Source: Dyadobacter sp. (GTDB taxonomy: Bacteria > Bacteroidota > Bacteroidia > Cytophagales > Spirosomataceae). From it: DNA of 64,000 nt. The stretch lies in assembly GCF_017744695.1 (NCBI RefSeq), contig NZ_JAGIAS010000002.1, forward strand, positions 868,001-932,000. Direction: 5' to 3'. The notes under the pieces were generated by a model. The model was not told the DNA's origin. It did not search any database and worked only from the letters and a program-made list of their open reading frames with translations. Made by a program: the position numbers and the translations under genes. Positions 35,024 to 43,973 of this stretch are shown here, piece by piece (positions within the stretch are counted from its first letter, which is position 1; the number at the start of each line of letters is the position of its first letter).

Positions 35024-36805
35024 ATGATGATGAAAAAAATAATATTCTCAGTGCGACTGACCGCAGTGCGACTGACCGCAGTGCCACTAACCGCAGTCCT
35101 TCTTGCAGCATTCACGCTGCCCGCATTTGCACAAACTGAAATGCCGAAGGCGCAGCGCCTGAAATGGTGGCAGGATGCCAAAATGGGCCTTTTTATTCAC
35201 TGGGGGCCGGTTTCTCGCATCGGGAAGGAAATCAGCTGGTCACGCGAGGGTTACGGCAAGGCTAAATACGACTCGCTCTACCGGGATTTTAACCCTACCC
35301 GCTTCAATGCCAAAGAATGGGTGGCGCTCGCCAGGGCGTCCGGCATGAAGTACATGGTACTCACGGCCAAGCACCACGATGGTTTCTCGCTTTTTGACAC
35401 CAAAACCAACGATTACAACATCATGCACACGCCATTCGGCCGCGATGTGTGCAAAGAACTCGCGCAGGCCGCGCACGAGGCCAATATGCCCATCGGCTGG
35501 TACTTCTCTGTGGCCGATTGGAAGGACCCCGATTGCCGCAACCCGCAAACCAACGGCATTTTCGCCGAACGGGTGCTCGAACAGGTGCGCGAGTTGCTGA
35601 CCAACTATGGCAAGATCAGCCTGCTGTGGATCGACTACGAAGGCTGGCCGACGCCCGTCGAGCCCCAAAAAGTGTACGACCTCGCGCGCAAACTGCAACC
35701 GCAGATCATCATCAATAACCGCCTCGAACCGTTCACTCCCGACGAGTCGCACGCTTATGTGGGCAAATACGCCGACTACGCAACACCCGAAGGCTTTGTG
35801 GCCGGTTATGGCAAAGTACCCTGGGAAACCTGCACCAACATGGGCCATCAATGGGCCTGGCGATTTGGCGACGAGCCCCGCAATTTGAAAGAATCGGTGC
35901 ATACGCTGCTGCGGTGTGTGGGCGGCAATGGAAATCTGCTTTTCAATATAGGCCCCGACAGTACGGGCATATTCCCTGCCAATTTTGCCACGAGGGCACG
36001 CGAAATGGGTGACTGGATCGCAAAAAACCAGACGGCCATTTACAATACCAAAGGCGGTGTATTTACCCCGGCACCCGATTATGTGAGCTCCTATCGGGGC
36101 GAACAGGTGTTCGTGCATTTGCTGAACGCCGGCAAAACAACGCTAGCATTACCTGCCATTCCAGCCAAAATACGGAGTGCAAAGCTGCTCGACGGCACGC
36201 CCGTTCAGTTTACACAAAATAACAAAAGCATCAGCCTTTCCTACCCGGCGGGCAAAATTGACCCGATCGCAACCATTGCCGTGCTGACGCTCGACAGAGA
36301 CGCGTCGACCATCGCGCCGACCATGCCATTGCCTGCCAGCGGCTCCCTCGCCTACGCGCACAAGGCTACGGCTTCGAGCGCAGTGGGCCAGTTCTACCAC
36401 GATGCGACAGCCGCATTCGACGACAATCCCAAAACAGCCTGGAAGATCGGGCGCCGGAAGGACGTCGATTTCTCGAAGTATTACGGCCAGAAATTGCATT
36501 ATCAATCGCCCGAAATCATGGCTCTGTACGAACCAACCGGCTGGCTGGAAGTAGACCTGGGCAAGCCGGAAACCGTAGGCCGTATCAAGCTCGGCGAATC
36601 GAGGTACGGGCAGTCGGAGATCAGGAAATTTGAAGTATTGTATTTGAAAGGAAATGAATGGGTTTCGCTGGCGCAGGGCACGAAAATGGGCGACTGGGAC
36701 AAAACCGTCGCACCCGTGAAAGCGCAGAAATTCAGACTGGCCATCCAGGATTACCACGGCTATTTCGGCGTGAATGAATTTCAGTTGTTTCCTCCCGCTC
36801 CCTGA
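35024..36805 (+). CDS. Glycoside hydrolase family 29 alpha-L-fucosidase with C-terminal F5/8C-type domain
   Basis: 593 residues; three consecutive Met codons leave the exact start open. The signal peptide (to about 36, TLPAFAQ) contains three to four copies of a five-residue unit RLTAV caused by a 15-base tandem repeat. The catalytic barrel (about 45-360) has the GH29 segments GLFIHWGPVS, LTAKHHDGFSLFD (His117, His118) and LLWIDYEGW with nucleophile Asp204. An all-beta middle part follows, and residues ~455-593 form a discoidin (F5/8C) carbohydrate-binding domain. It removes alpha-linked L-fucose from glycans, feeding the FucP porter encoded just upstream (19-base gap). Confidence 0.92.
   Translation: MMMKKIIFSVRLTAVRLTAVPLTAVLLAAFTLPAFAQTEMPKAQRLKWWQDAKMGLFIHWGPVSRIGKEISWSREGYGKAKYDSLYRDFNPTRFNAKEWVALARASGMKYMVLTAKHHDGFSLFDTKTNDYNIMHTPFGRDVCKELAQAAHEANMPIGWYFSVADWKDPDCRNPQTNGIFAERVLEQVRELLTNYGKISLLWIDYEGWPTPVEPQKVYDLARKLQPQIIINNRLEPFTPDESHAYVGKYADYATPEGFVAGYGKVPWETCTNMGHQWAWRFGDEPRNLKESVHTLLRCVGGNGNLLFNIGPDSTGIFPANFATRAREMGDWIAKNQTAIYNTKGGVFTPAPDYVSSYRGEQVFVHLLNAGKTTLALPAIPAKIRSAKLLDGTPVQFTQNNKSISLSYPAGKIDPIATIAVLTLDRDASTIAPTMPLPASGSLAYAHKATASSAVGQFYHDATAAFDDNPKTAWKIGRRKDVDFSKYYGQKLHYQSPEIMALYEPTGWLEVDLGKPETVGRIKLGESRYGQSEIRKFEVLYLKGNEWVSLAQGTKMGDWDKTVAPVKAQKFRLAIQDYHGYFGVNEFQLFPPAP
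35050..35094 (+). repeat. 15-base tandem repeat in the fucosidase signal peptide
   Basis: Units 35050-35064 and 35065-35079 are identical (AGTGCGACTGACCGC). The unit at 35080-35094 differs at two bases, and 35095-35109 is a decayed fourth. Each adds five residues (RLTAV-like) to the hydrophobic core of the signal peptide, so copy number changes would lengthen or shorten the export signal in frame. Confidence 0.85.
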
Positions 36806-36827
36806 CCGAAACGGCTGCGTTAAATGC

Positions 36828-36859
36828 AAAAAAAGCACACGCATGAATTGACGTGTGCT
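36828..36859 (-). terminator. Intrinsic terminator of the epimerase operon
   Basis: AGCACACG and CGTGTGCT form a perfect 8-bp stem around a 10-base loop. On the minus strand it is followed by seven T residues. It lies 22 bases beyond the epimerase stop, between two convergent genes; the plus-strand fucosidase would read the stem without a T-run. Confidence 0.8.
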
Positions 36860-36881
36860 CTGAAATCCCGGTCTGAAACCA

Positions 36882-37823
36882 TCAGGCCAGGATTTTTTGC
36901 AGGTTTTTATAACAAGTTTCCACCGTATCAAGGCCCGGCGCGAGATCGTATTCCACGAAGAAATACTTTAAACCGGCGATTTGGGCCGCTTCGAAAATGC
37001 GCTTAAACTCGACTACGCCGGTCCCCACGGCGGTAATAGTCGAAAGGTCTGCCTTGATATCCTTCACGTGCCAGAGCGGGAAACGGCCCGGATGCTCTTT
37101 GAACAGCGCGACGGGATCCTTTTTTGCTTTGGTAGCCCAGGCGAGGTCGAGCTCCATTTTCACCAGGTCCTTATCGGTTTGCGACAGAACAAGTTCGTAA
37201 GGCGTTTTACCGCCATCCACCGGGTCGAATTCCGTCGCGTGGTTATGGTAGGCGAACTGAATGCCTGCTTTTTTCGCGGCTTCGCCGGTTTTTTGAAATA
37301 CTTCAATCGAACTTTTGATCTCGTCCGTCGTCCCCACGGGCGTACTCGCGCATACGAGGTAGCTCAGGCCTGCGGAGGCCGCGTCGTCCACCAGCTCCTG
37401 GTAGTTGTCGCGGAGGTTTTTCATCGGCGGGATCGTAATGGGCTTGCCGTCAGAGCCGGTGGGCAGCTTGCGTCCCGGAGGCATTTTAAATGGTGCGCCC
37501 AGGGCATGGTGTGCACGCCAGGTCATGCCCAGGCTTTCCACCAGCGCCTTGAACTCCTTCGGCTCGTAGCCATAATACTTACCCCTCGTGCTGAATGCGG
37601 ACTCGATTTCCTTGTAGCCGATCTTCGCGATTTGCTCCAAGGTGCCTTTCGGGTCGGTATTCATTTTTTCGAAAACCGTGAAAAGCTGGATACCTGCCGG
37701 CTTTTCGGCGAGCGTAATGCCTGCCTGGCGAGCGGCTTCGGCGAGGGACGGCAACATGAAGGTACCGGCGGCCAATGCACCTGCGCGGGTGAGAAAATCT
37801 CTTCTGTTTATGCTGTTATCCAT
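36882..37823 (-). CDS. Tat-exported sugar phosphate isomerase/epimerase-like protein (AP endonuclease 2 fold)
   Basis: 313 residues. The N-terminus has a twin-arginine export signal (NRRDFLTRAGALAAG, Arg7-Arg8), so the protein should be folded, possibly with bound metal, before export. The TIM barrel of the xylose-isomerase-like family follows, with metal-ligand candidates in EIESAFS, YHNHATEF, MELDLAWA, LWHVKDI and FFVEYDL. The substrate is unknown; exported members are found beside sugar-oxidising enzymes and may act on keto-sugars. It is the last gene of the sigma-FecR-receptor-dehydrogenase run, 17 bases after the dehydrogenase. Confidence 0.87.
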   Translation of the reverse strand: MDNSINRRDFLTRAGALAAGTFMLPSLAEAARQAGITLAEKPAGIQLFTVFEKMNTDPKGTLEQIAKIGYKEIESAFSTRGKYYGYEPKEFKALVESLGMTWRAHHALGAPFKMPPGRKLPTGSDGKPITIPPMKNLRDNYQELVDDAASAGLSYLVCASTPVGTTDEIKSSIEVFQKTGEAAKKAGIQFAYHNHATEFDPVDGGKTPYELVLSQTDKDLVKMELDLAWATKAKKDPVALFKEHPGRFPLWHVKDIKADLSTITAVGTGVVEFKRIFEAAQIAGLKYFFVEYDLAPGLDTVETCYKNLQKILA

Positions 37824-37840
37824 TGTTTCAATATTTGAGG

Positions 37841-40717
37841 TTAATTTTTAAACTTGATTCTGGAGAAAGACATCAGCGGCTCGATGGGCTTGGCTTCCGT
37901 GTTTCGGAATACGAAATACACATCCTGCTTACCGGTAGTCGGTTGAATGCCGATGCGCACCGGTGGCTGGGCAAAACGGTTACGCGGAGCTGCCGCGGGT
38001 GCTTTGGGAGCAGCGGCGCCTGCCGTGGAAGAACCGCCGGCAGCCGGGGCAGCTTCCTTTTTAGCCCCATTTTCCAGTTCAGCCATCATTTTGGCCATGT
38101 CCACTGGCTTTGCTACCGATAACTTGTACTGTCCCACCAATGCACCCGTCGGTGAGCCAAGGCGGATTTCGATGGTTCCGCCTACACTGCCTTCGCGTTG
38201 CTGGGCGGCAGCATTCAGTTCCAGGGAATCGATGCCGGTAAGGTCGATGGACGGGAATGCGATGTAGCTGTTTTCAAATGCAACCACGGCAAAACCTTGT
38301 CCGGCTACACCCAGTGCCTTGGTTTCCACCCCTTTTGTAATCGGCGCTTCCGCTGCATTGAGTTCGGGGCTGTGGAGCACGATCATCTCCTCGGTGGTTT
38401 GGGCCGGCACTGCCTTGGTAGTGCCCACGGGCCGGTCGGTATAGGCGGCACGAATGATGACCGAGCCTTTGCCATTATCCGTTTTCGGGATTTGCGGGGT
38501 GTACTTTCCTTCCAAAGGCAATGTCGAAAGCGTCTTTTCAGTACTGTTGAGAATGTATTTGACGATCACCTCCACATCGGCTACGGGTAATGCCGGGTGC
38601 GCCGCCATCGCCACTTCGCCCCAAACGCCCGATCCGCCTTCGCGTACTTTCTTCACCAGCTTATCCAATGCGCCCGGATCGGCCTTGTATTTATTGGAAA
38701 TGTCAGCGAATGACGGCCCTACCGACTTGGTGTTCGGCTGGTGGCACACTTTGCAATCGCTCTTGGTCATTAATGTCTGCGCAACGGCAAATTGCGTAGT
38801 AGCGTCGACACTGCGCTGGCTTTGGGCCACTTCGGCATAGTCGAAGCCCTCGGCGGTGTAATCGATGCTCACAGCCACCTGATCAGCCTTGATTTTGCCG
38901 TCGGCAGTGCTGCCATCCTCCTTATCCGAAATACCTACCGCATAACCGACGGGTTTGTTCGGGAAGAAAAATGTGCTGTTACCATCCAGTTTGATCGCCA
39001 CTTTCGGGGGCTCGTTACCCGCGATAATGCGCACGGACTGGCTGTTGCTGGCCCCTTTGGAATCCGTCACAGTAAGCGTCGCGGTATAAACCCCCGCTTT
39101 ATCGAATTTCACCTTCGGGTTTTCGGTCGGATACACCCTCGGTGCCACACCCGGACTGGTTACCTTCCAGCTGTATTTCAATGCATCGTTATCGAAATCC
39201 TTCGTGCCTTTGGAGGACAAAACTGTTTCAAACGGTACTGTTCCGCCTTTTTTCTCTACCGAGGCTGCTACCAACGGTTTACGGTTACCGCCATTGTATT
39301 CAATGCGTACGAGCCGCGAGTTGTCGCTTTTGCGGAACCAGTTGCTGCCGTATTCGAGGATGTACAAATCGCCGTCCGGTCCGAATTTGATATCGATCGG
39401 TTGCACCGGGTGATAGCTCGGTAGTACGCGCTCCATCGATTCATAATCCCCCTGTGCATTCATGGTAATAGCCATGATCCAGCCACGGGAGAAATCGGCG
39501 GCAATCCATTTGTTTTCATAGTAGGCCGGCCACGGACGCTTCGGCGCCTTGAAATCGGAACGGTGATAAACCGGGCCGCCCGTAGCACTGCGCGAACCCG
39601 AACCTACCTGCGGGAATTTCTCGGACACACCATAAGGATAGTAAATGAAGCTCGGCGCGGTCGGAAAGAGTTCTTTCAGGCCCGTATTATTAGGCGAGGT
39701 ATTGACCAGGTTTTTCGGGTCCTTCTTCTCGCCGGGCTTATTATTGGCATAATCAAAAACCGGGAAGGCCTGATCGTTGCCCACAAACCACGGCCAGCCG
39801 AAATTACCGGGCTTGCGTGCCTGGTTCAGCTCGTCATAACCTCTCGGCCCGATCTCGGAATCCTCGTTCGCATCCGGCCCTACCTCGCCCCAGTAAATGT
39901 AGCCCGTCTTGCTATCCACTGAAATACGCCATGGATTACGGTGGCCCATGGAGTAAATTTCGGGACGGGTTTTGGCCGTGCCTTTGGGGTAAAGGTTCCC
40001 TTCCGGAATGGTGTAAGAACCATCTGCCTCGGGGTGGATGCGAAGAATTTTACCTCTCAAATCGTTGGTATTACCGGCATGTCCCTGATCGTCCCAGCTC
40101 TCGCGGCCCGGACGTTCGTCGGTTTGCGCGGCTTTGTCATTACCGGTATTGTTGCCTACCGTGAGAAACAGGTTACCATTTTTGTCCCAGGTCATGCCGC
40201 CCCCGGTGTGACAGCATACTTCACGCTGGGTAGTCACTTCGAGCACCACTTTCTTCGTACTTTCAACCAGTTGGTCATCCACCAGGTCCCAGCGGGCGAG
40301 AATGTGCTTTTTCTCGGTCGGGTGGGCATAATAGAGGTATATCCAATGATTTTTGGCAAAGTTCGGGTCGAGGGTAATGCCCATTAAACCTTCTTCCGCC
40401 TCGCGGGAAACCCCTTCCTTGCTCACATACTTCGTATTCACCGGGATCGTCGTGATCAGCTCGGTCGTTTTGGTCGACGGATTGTACTTTTTCAGAGTGC
40501 CTTTCCGCTCGATAATGTAGGAACTTCCATCCGGCAATACTTCGAATGCCATCGGTTCGTCGAGGTTGTCGGCCAGGACTACCGGCGTAAAACGGCTTTC
40601 GTCAGGCTTGGTGATAGTGTCCTGCATCGTGAATGCGGCAAGGGCAGCGATGGTGATCAGCCTGGCCGACCATCGGACCGGGGAGGTAAAGCTTTTGAGC
40701 GGGATAGGTTTGAGCAT
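37841..40717 (-). CDS. Soluble glucose/sorbosone dehydrogenase (PQQ-type) fused to PKD, cytochrome c and C-terminal binding domain
   Basis: About 958 residues from ATG 40717; a start five codons earlier is possible. The N-terminal membrane/signal segment is followed by a six-bladed glucose/sorbosone dehydrogenase domain (about 40-460: EEGLMGITLDPNF, GGGMTWDKNGNLFLTVGNN, GHRNPWRISVD, GNFGWPWFVG). Then come a PKD-type domain (about 485-575), a class I cytochrome c with heme motif CKVCH (first Cys about residue 655), and a C-terminal CBM6-like beta domain interrupted by a 30-residue Ala/Pro/Gly-rich stretch. It would oxidise a sugar in the periplasm and pass electrons to its own heme. Encoded between the STN receptor and the epimerase. 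Confidence 0.88.
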   Translation of the reverse strand: MLKPIPLKSFTSPVRWSARLITIAALAAFTMQDTITKPDESRFTPVVLADNLDEPMAFEVLPDGSSYIIERKGTLKKYNPSTKTTELITTIPVNTKYVSKEGVSREAEEGLMGITLDPNFAKNHWIYLYYAHPTEKKHILARWDLVDDQLVESTKKVVLEVTTQREVCCHTGGGMTWDKNGNLFLTVGNNTGNDKAAQTDERPGRESWDDQGHAGNTNDLRGKILRIHPEADGSYTIPEGNLYPKGTAKTRPEIYSMGHRNPWRISVDSKTGYIYWGEVGPDANEDSEIGPRGYDELNQARKPGNFGWPWFVGNDQAFPVFDYANNKPGEKKDPKNLVNTSPNNTGLKELFPTAPSFIYYPYGVSEKFPQVGSGSRSATGGPVYHRSDFKAPKRPWPAYYENKWIAADFSRGWIMAITMNAQGDYESMERVLPSYHPVQPIDIKFGPDGDLYILEYGSNWFRKSDNSRLVRIEYNGGNRKPLVAASVEKKGGTVPFETVLSSKGTKDFDNDALKYSWKVTSPGVAPRVYPTENPKVKFDKAGVYTATLTVTDSKGASNSQSVRIIAGNEPPKVAIKLDGNSTFFFPNKPVGYAVGISDKEDGSTADGKIKADQVAVSIDYTAEGFDYAEVAQSQRSVDATTQFAVAQTLMTKSDCKVCHQPNTKSVGPSFADISNKYKADPGALDKLVKKVREGGSGVWGEVAMAAHPALPVADVEVIVKYILNSTEKTLSTLPLEGKYTPQIPKTDNGKGSVIIRAAYTDRPVGTTKAVPAQTTEEMIVLHSPELNAAEAPITKGVETKALGVAGQGFAVVAFENSYIAFPSIDLTGIDSLELNAAAQQREGSVGGTIEIRLGSPTGALVGQYKLSVAKPVDMAKMMAELENGAKKEAAPAAGGSSTAGAAAPKAPAAAPRNRFAQPPVRIGIQPTTGKQDVYFVFRNTEAKPIEPLMSFSRIKFKN

Positions 40718-40822
40718 AGGTATGTACATCAAAGTGAACCATTTAATATATGACTTTCATTGAATGCGCATCAAAAGCGGAAAGCAGGGGCCAGGCCCCC
40801 ACCCTCCTTTCATCCATCAGCA

Positions 40823-43768
40823 TTAAAACTCGTAAGACAACGAGAGCCAAAAACTCCTCGGGAGAATTGTGCGGCCCGGCATCATTGTTCCTTTTTCTAC
40901 GGCGGCGAAGTTGCGGAACTGGTCGCCCCGCACATCACCTTCGGTCAACACCCTTGCATTGAGCAGGTTATCCACCCAGAAACGGGCATTGATCGCCTTC
41001 GTAAAATTATAACCCGCACCACCTTTCATGAGTACATAGGCCGGCAGCTTGTAGCTGTCGCTCGGGGACGTAAAACGCGATCCGATGTAGTTTCCTGCCA
41101 GGTAGATGTTGAATTTCTTATAATCGTAAGTCGCCGACAATTCGGTATTGAAAACGGGGACACGCTCGGTACGTTTGCCTGTAAAGCTATAAGTAGTGTC
41201 ACCCAGGATCGCCACGATGGCCGAGTTGGTGTTCGTGTTAGCGGTATAATCGGTGTATTTCGAATCCTGCAAAGTACCTGTCCAGCGCAGGCTCAGGGCC
41301 TTGGTCAGCTTGTATGACGCTTCGAATTCAGCGCTGTAAGTACGGGTCGAACCGAATGCTACGAGAACCTGGTTACCCGAGGAAATGGTCGGCACGGTAA
41401 TGGACAACGACACATTCTTGATCGCGGAATAGCTGGCAGAAGCAAACAGTGAAAAGTCGTTTTTCGCATACTTCACCCCCACTTCACCCAGGTACACAGG
41501 ACGTTTCTTGATCTTCGCGGGATCGTACGCGGTGGCGTTGTAATCCGCGATCGTAGGCGCGTTGTAGGCACGGGTAGCGCGTGCGAAGAGCGCCGCTTCA
41601 TTGTTGATTTTGTAGTTCAAACCTGCCGTAGCCGCCCAGTTGGTGATCGTTTCGGAATAATCGGTGTAGCCGGCGATCGTCAGGCCGGCACCTTTACTGT
41701 AATCAGGTGTGCCGTCGGCTTTGAATGCGTAGAACGGACGTTTTCCATCCACGTTCTGGTTATCGACCCGAGCGCCGAGGTCAAGGCGCCATTTTGGGTT
41801 CAATGTGATCTCGTCCGATGCGTAGGCAGACAATGTACGGGTGTCGCCGATCACCGTGGCCAGGTTGGTAGCCGTGATTTTGGCGGCTGTCGGCGAGGTC
41901 AGCAATCTTTTGGGATTTTCTTTAAACTCCTGCTGGTAAGAGAAGTTGTAGTTCGGCCCGTCGTTGCGGTTGAATTGGTGAATGCCCACGCCGAAGCCTA
42001 CATTATGGTTGCTGATCGACTTTTTAAAATCCAGGTAATCAACGATCTGCACATCCTTACCCTGCTGGCCGATGCCGGTCACATTCACAATCCTGTCACC
42101 CGCTTTCAAACCGGCCTCAGAGCCATCCAGGTAATAATAAGGTGTCGATCCGTTATAGGTTATAATGCTGGCCGGAATACCCGCCGTCACGGTGCGGTTG
42201 GTGTGCTGGTAACGGAAATTGTTGTTCACTTCCCAGCCGTTATCGAGCAGGTAGTTGAACTGGAAACCGCCCGAGCCTTGCTTGGTGTGAATACCGTCGG
42301 CGAAATCATAGTTACGCGTCACGCCATTGGCATCGGTATAGCTGAATTTAGTATCTACCGTTGCCAGCGACTGGGTTACCATGTCGAAATTGTCTGTTTT
42401 GGTAGGTTTGCCGGTTCCGTCATAGGGATAAAAGCTCGTCAGCATCCATTGTACCTTATCATTCAGGTACTTTCCGTAGACTCGTACGAAGCCTTTCTGG
42501 TTTTTGAAATTGAAAGTCATATTACCTTTCAACTGGCCGCCCTGGTTGGCTGTGTAGCCCGGCGGGACAATGCCTTTATCGGTCCGGAAGAAGCCGCCGA
42601 TGTTGTAGCGGATCTGATCGCTTACCTTGCCGCCGACATTGCCATCGAGGCGGTAGAGGCCTTGCGAAAGGCCGGTGGTAGCTTTGAACTTGCCATAAGT
42701 TTTATCCGCGCCGGTGTAGCTGAGGTTATTGATCACCGCGCCGGGCGTATTGGCCATCACGATCGACGCATTACCACCGCGAACGGCTTCAATGTTTTTA
42801 ATGGTCAAATCGGTTTTATAATACTGATCCACAGAAGGTATCGAGTTAAAACCGGTAGGCAATACCGGCAGACCATCTTCCATGATCCCGAGGAAAATAT
42901 AACCGCCCTGCTGCGGGAAACCGCGCACCCACACATTACCTGGCCCGTCGCCTCCAGTACTTTCCACTGTCAGGCCTGGGATCGCTTTCAGGAGGTCGGT
43001 ACTGTTCAACGGCGCGCGGGTTTGAATGTCTTTATTGTTAATAGTCGTGATCGCCACGCTACTTTCGATCTTTTTCTTCGGGTTACCGCCCGTCACGACG
43101 ATTTCCTGCAATTGCAGAATGTCGTCCTTCATTTCGATATTCAGCTGCACGTCCTGGCCCGCTACCTGTATTTCCTTTTTAATAGCCGTGAAGCCGATGC
43201 TGGTGACGTTCAACGTATAAGTACCATCGGGAATGTCGGTGAAACTGTAAGTCCCGTTAATGTCCGTCACCACACCCAGGTTATTGTAACTGAGTATGAC
43301 CGTTACGCCGCTGAGCGTCTCGCCCGAGACGTCGGTGATCTTCCCCGACACGGTGTACCCCGCCGCCCGGCTCCGGATACCTGTCGCAGGACCGCCCGCC
43401 GATTTATCCGACCGGCTGATAATGATCAGGTTGTCCGTCACCCGGTAATGCAGCCCGAGCGGTTTCAATGTTTCATCCAAAACTTTATAGAGTGGCTTCT
43501 GAGCCGCCTTCACGCTTACCTTCCGATCGCTGCCGATCATTTTGGCGCTGTACACAAACTTTCCGTTCACCTGTTTTTCCAGATTCCCCAGCACATGCTC
43601 GATCCCCTGCTCCTGGATATCCACGGTCACTTTTTTGGACAAAAGCGCCTGCGCCTGGCCATCGGTCGCCCTGGCTGTACCAAGCGCCCACAATCCCACA
43701 AGTAAAAACTGGCACAGCGATATCCGCATGACTCTGAAAATAAATTGAAACTTAAAAGCTTCTTTCAT
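40823..43768 (-). CDS. FecA-type TonB-dependent receptor with STN signalling domain
   Basis: About 981 residues from ATG 43768 (an open frame runs further upstream, but the signal peptide starts here or at MRISLCQF 13 residues later). Order: signal peptide; STN domain (about 43-95: KKVTVDIQEQGIEHVLGNLE); carboxypeptidase-regulatory-like domain (about 115-195: SGKITDVSGETLSGVTVIL); plug (about 205-320: STDLLKAIPGLTVESTGG); barrel ending in ...SLSYEF. The STN domain should contact the FecR protein encoded just upstream to signal ligand uptake. The plug and barrel look like siderophore/FecA receptors rather than SusC, and no SusD follows. The ligand is unknown; the adjacent sugar dehydrogenase suggests a sugar-like compound. 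Confidence 0.9.
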   Translation of the reverse strand: MKEAFKFQFIFRVMRISLCQFLLVGLWALGTARATDGQAQALLSKKVTVDIQEQGIEHVLGNLEKQVNGKFVYSAKMIGSDRKVSVKAAQKPLYKVLDETLKPLGLHYRVTDNLIIISRSDKSAGGPATGIRSRAAGYTVSGKITDVSGETLSGVTVILSYNNLGVVTDINGTYSFTDIPDGTYTLNVTSIGFTAIKKEIQVAGQDVQLNIEMKDDILQLQEIVVTGGNPKKKIESSVAITTINNKDIQTRAPLNSTDLLKAIPGLTVESTGGDGPGNVWVRGFPQQGGYIFLGIMEDGLPVLPTGFNSIPSVDQYYKTDLTIKNIEAVRGGNASIVMANTPGAVINNLSYTGADKTYGKFKATTGLSQGLYRLDGNVGGKVSDQIRYNIGGFFRTDKGIVPPGYTANQGGQLKGNMTFNFKNQKGFVRVYGKYLNDKVQWMLTSFYPYDGTGKPTKTDNFDMVTQSLATVDTKFSYTDANGVTRNYDFADGIHTKQGSGGFQFNYLLDNGWEVNNNFRYQHTNRTVTAGIPASIITYNGSTPYYYLDGSEAGLKAGDRIVNVTGIGQQGKDVQIVDYLDFKKSISNHNVGFGVGIHQFNRNDGPNYNFSYQQEFKENPKRLLTSPTAAKITATNLATVIGDTRTLSAYASDEITLNPKWRLDLGARVDNQNVDGKRPFYAFKADGTPDYSKGAGLTIAGYTDYSETITNWAATAGLNYKINNEAALFARATRAYNAPTIADYNATAYDPAKIKKRPVYLGEVGVKYAKNDFSLFASASYSAIKNVSLSITVPTISSGNQVLVAFGSTRTYSAEFEASYKLTKALSLRWTGTLQDSKYTDYTANTNTNSAIVAILGDTTYSFTGKRTERVPVFNTELSATYDYKKFNIYLAGNYIGSRFTSPSDSYKLPAYVLMKGGAGYNFTKAINARFWVDNLLNARVLTEGDVRGDQFRNFAAVEKGTMMPGRTILPRSFWLSLSYEF

Positions 43769-43973
43769 ACATTTGACTGTTTTATTGAGGTTAGATTTTG
43801 ATAAAACAATCCCCGTTATCCTTCTTTGGATGGATAGTATTTGCGGTCGAAAACAAATATGGGGATTCATGAGGGTCGGGCATGTTGGTAGCATTGTCCG
43901 ACTCTTTTTTTGTGGTTACTTTCTTCTATATACGCATCGGCATCCGGGGTTTTAATGGGCAAAAAAGGGTTTT

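Noticed and set aside
40787..40799. Short GGGG-CCAGG-CCCC hairpin after the TonB receptor gene
   Set aside because: The stem is only 4 bp and no T-run follows on the minus strand, so it is too weak to call a terminator.
41975..43705. 576-codon plus-strand open frame antisense to the TonB receptor
   Set aside because: The receptor has STN, plug and barrel motifs in the correct order. The antisense frame is a composition artefact.
43769..43894. N-terminal extension of the STN receptor
   Set aside because: The extension has no signal character, and the ATG at 43768 directly precedes the signal peptide.
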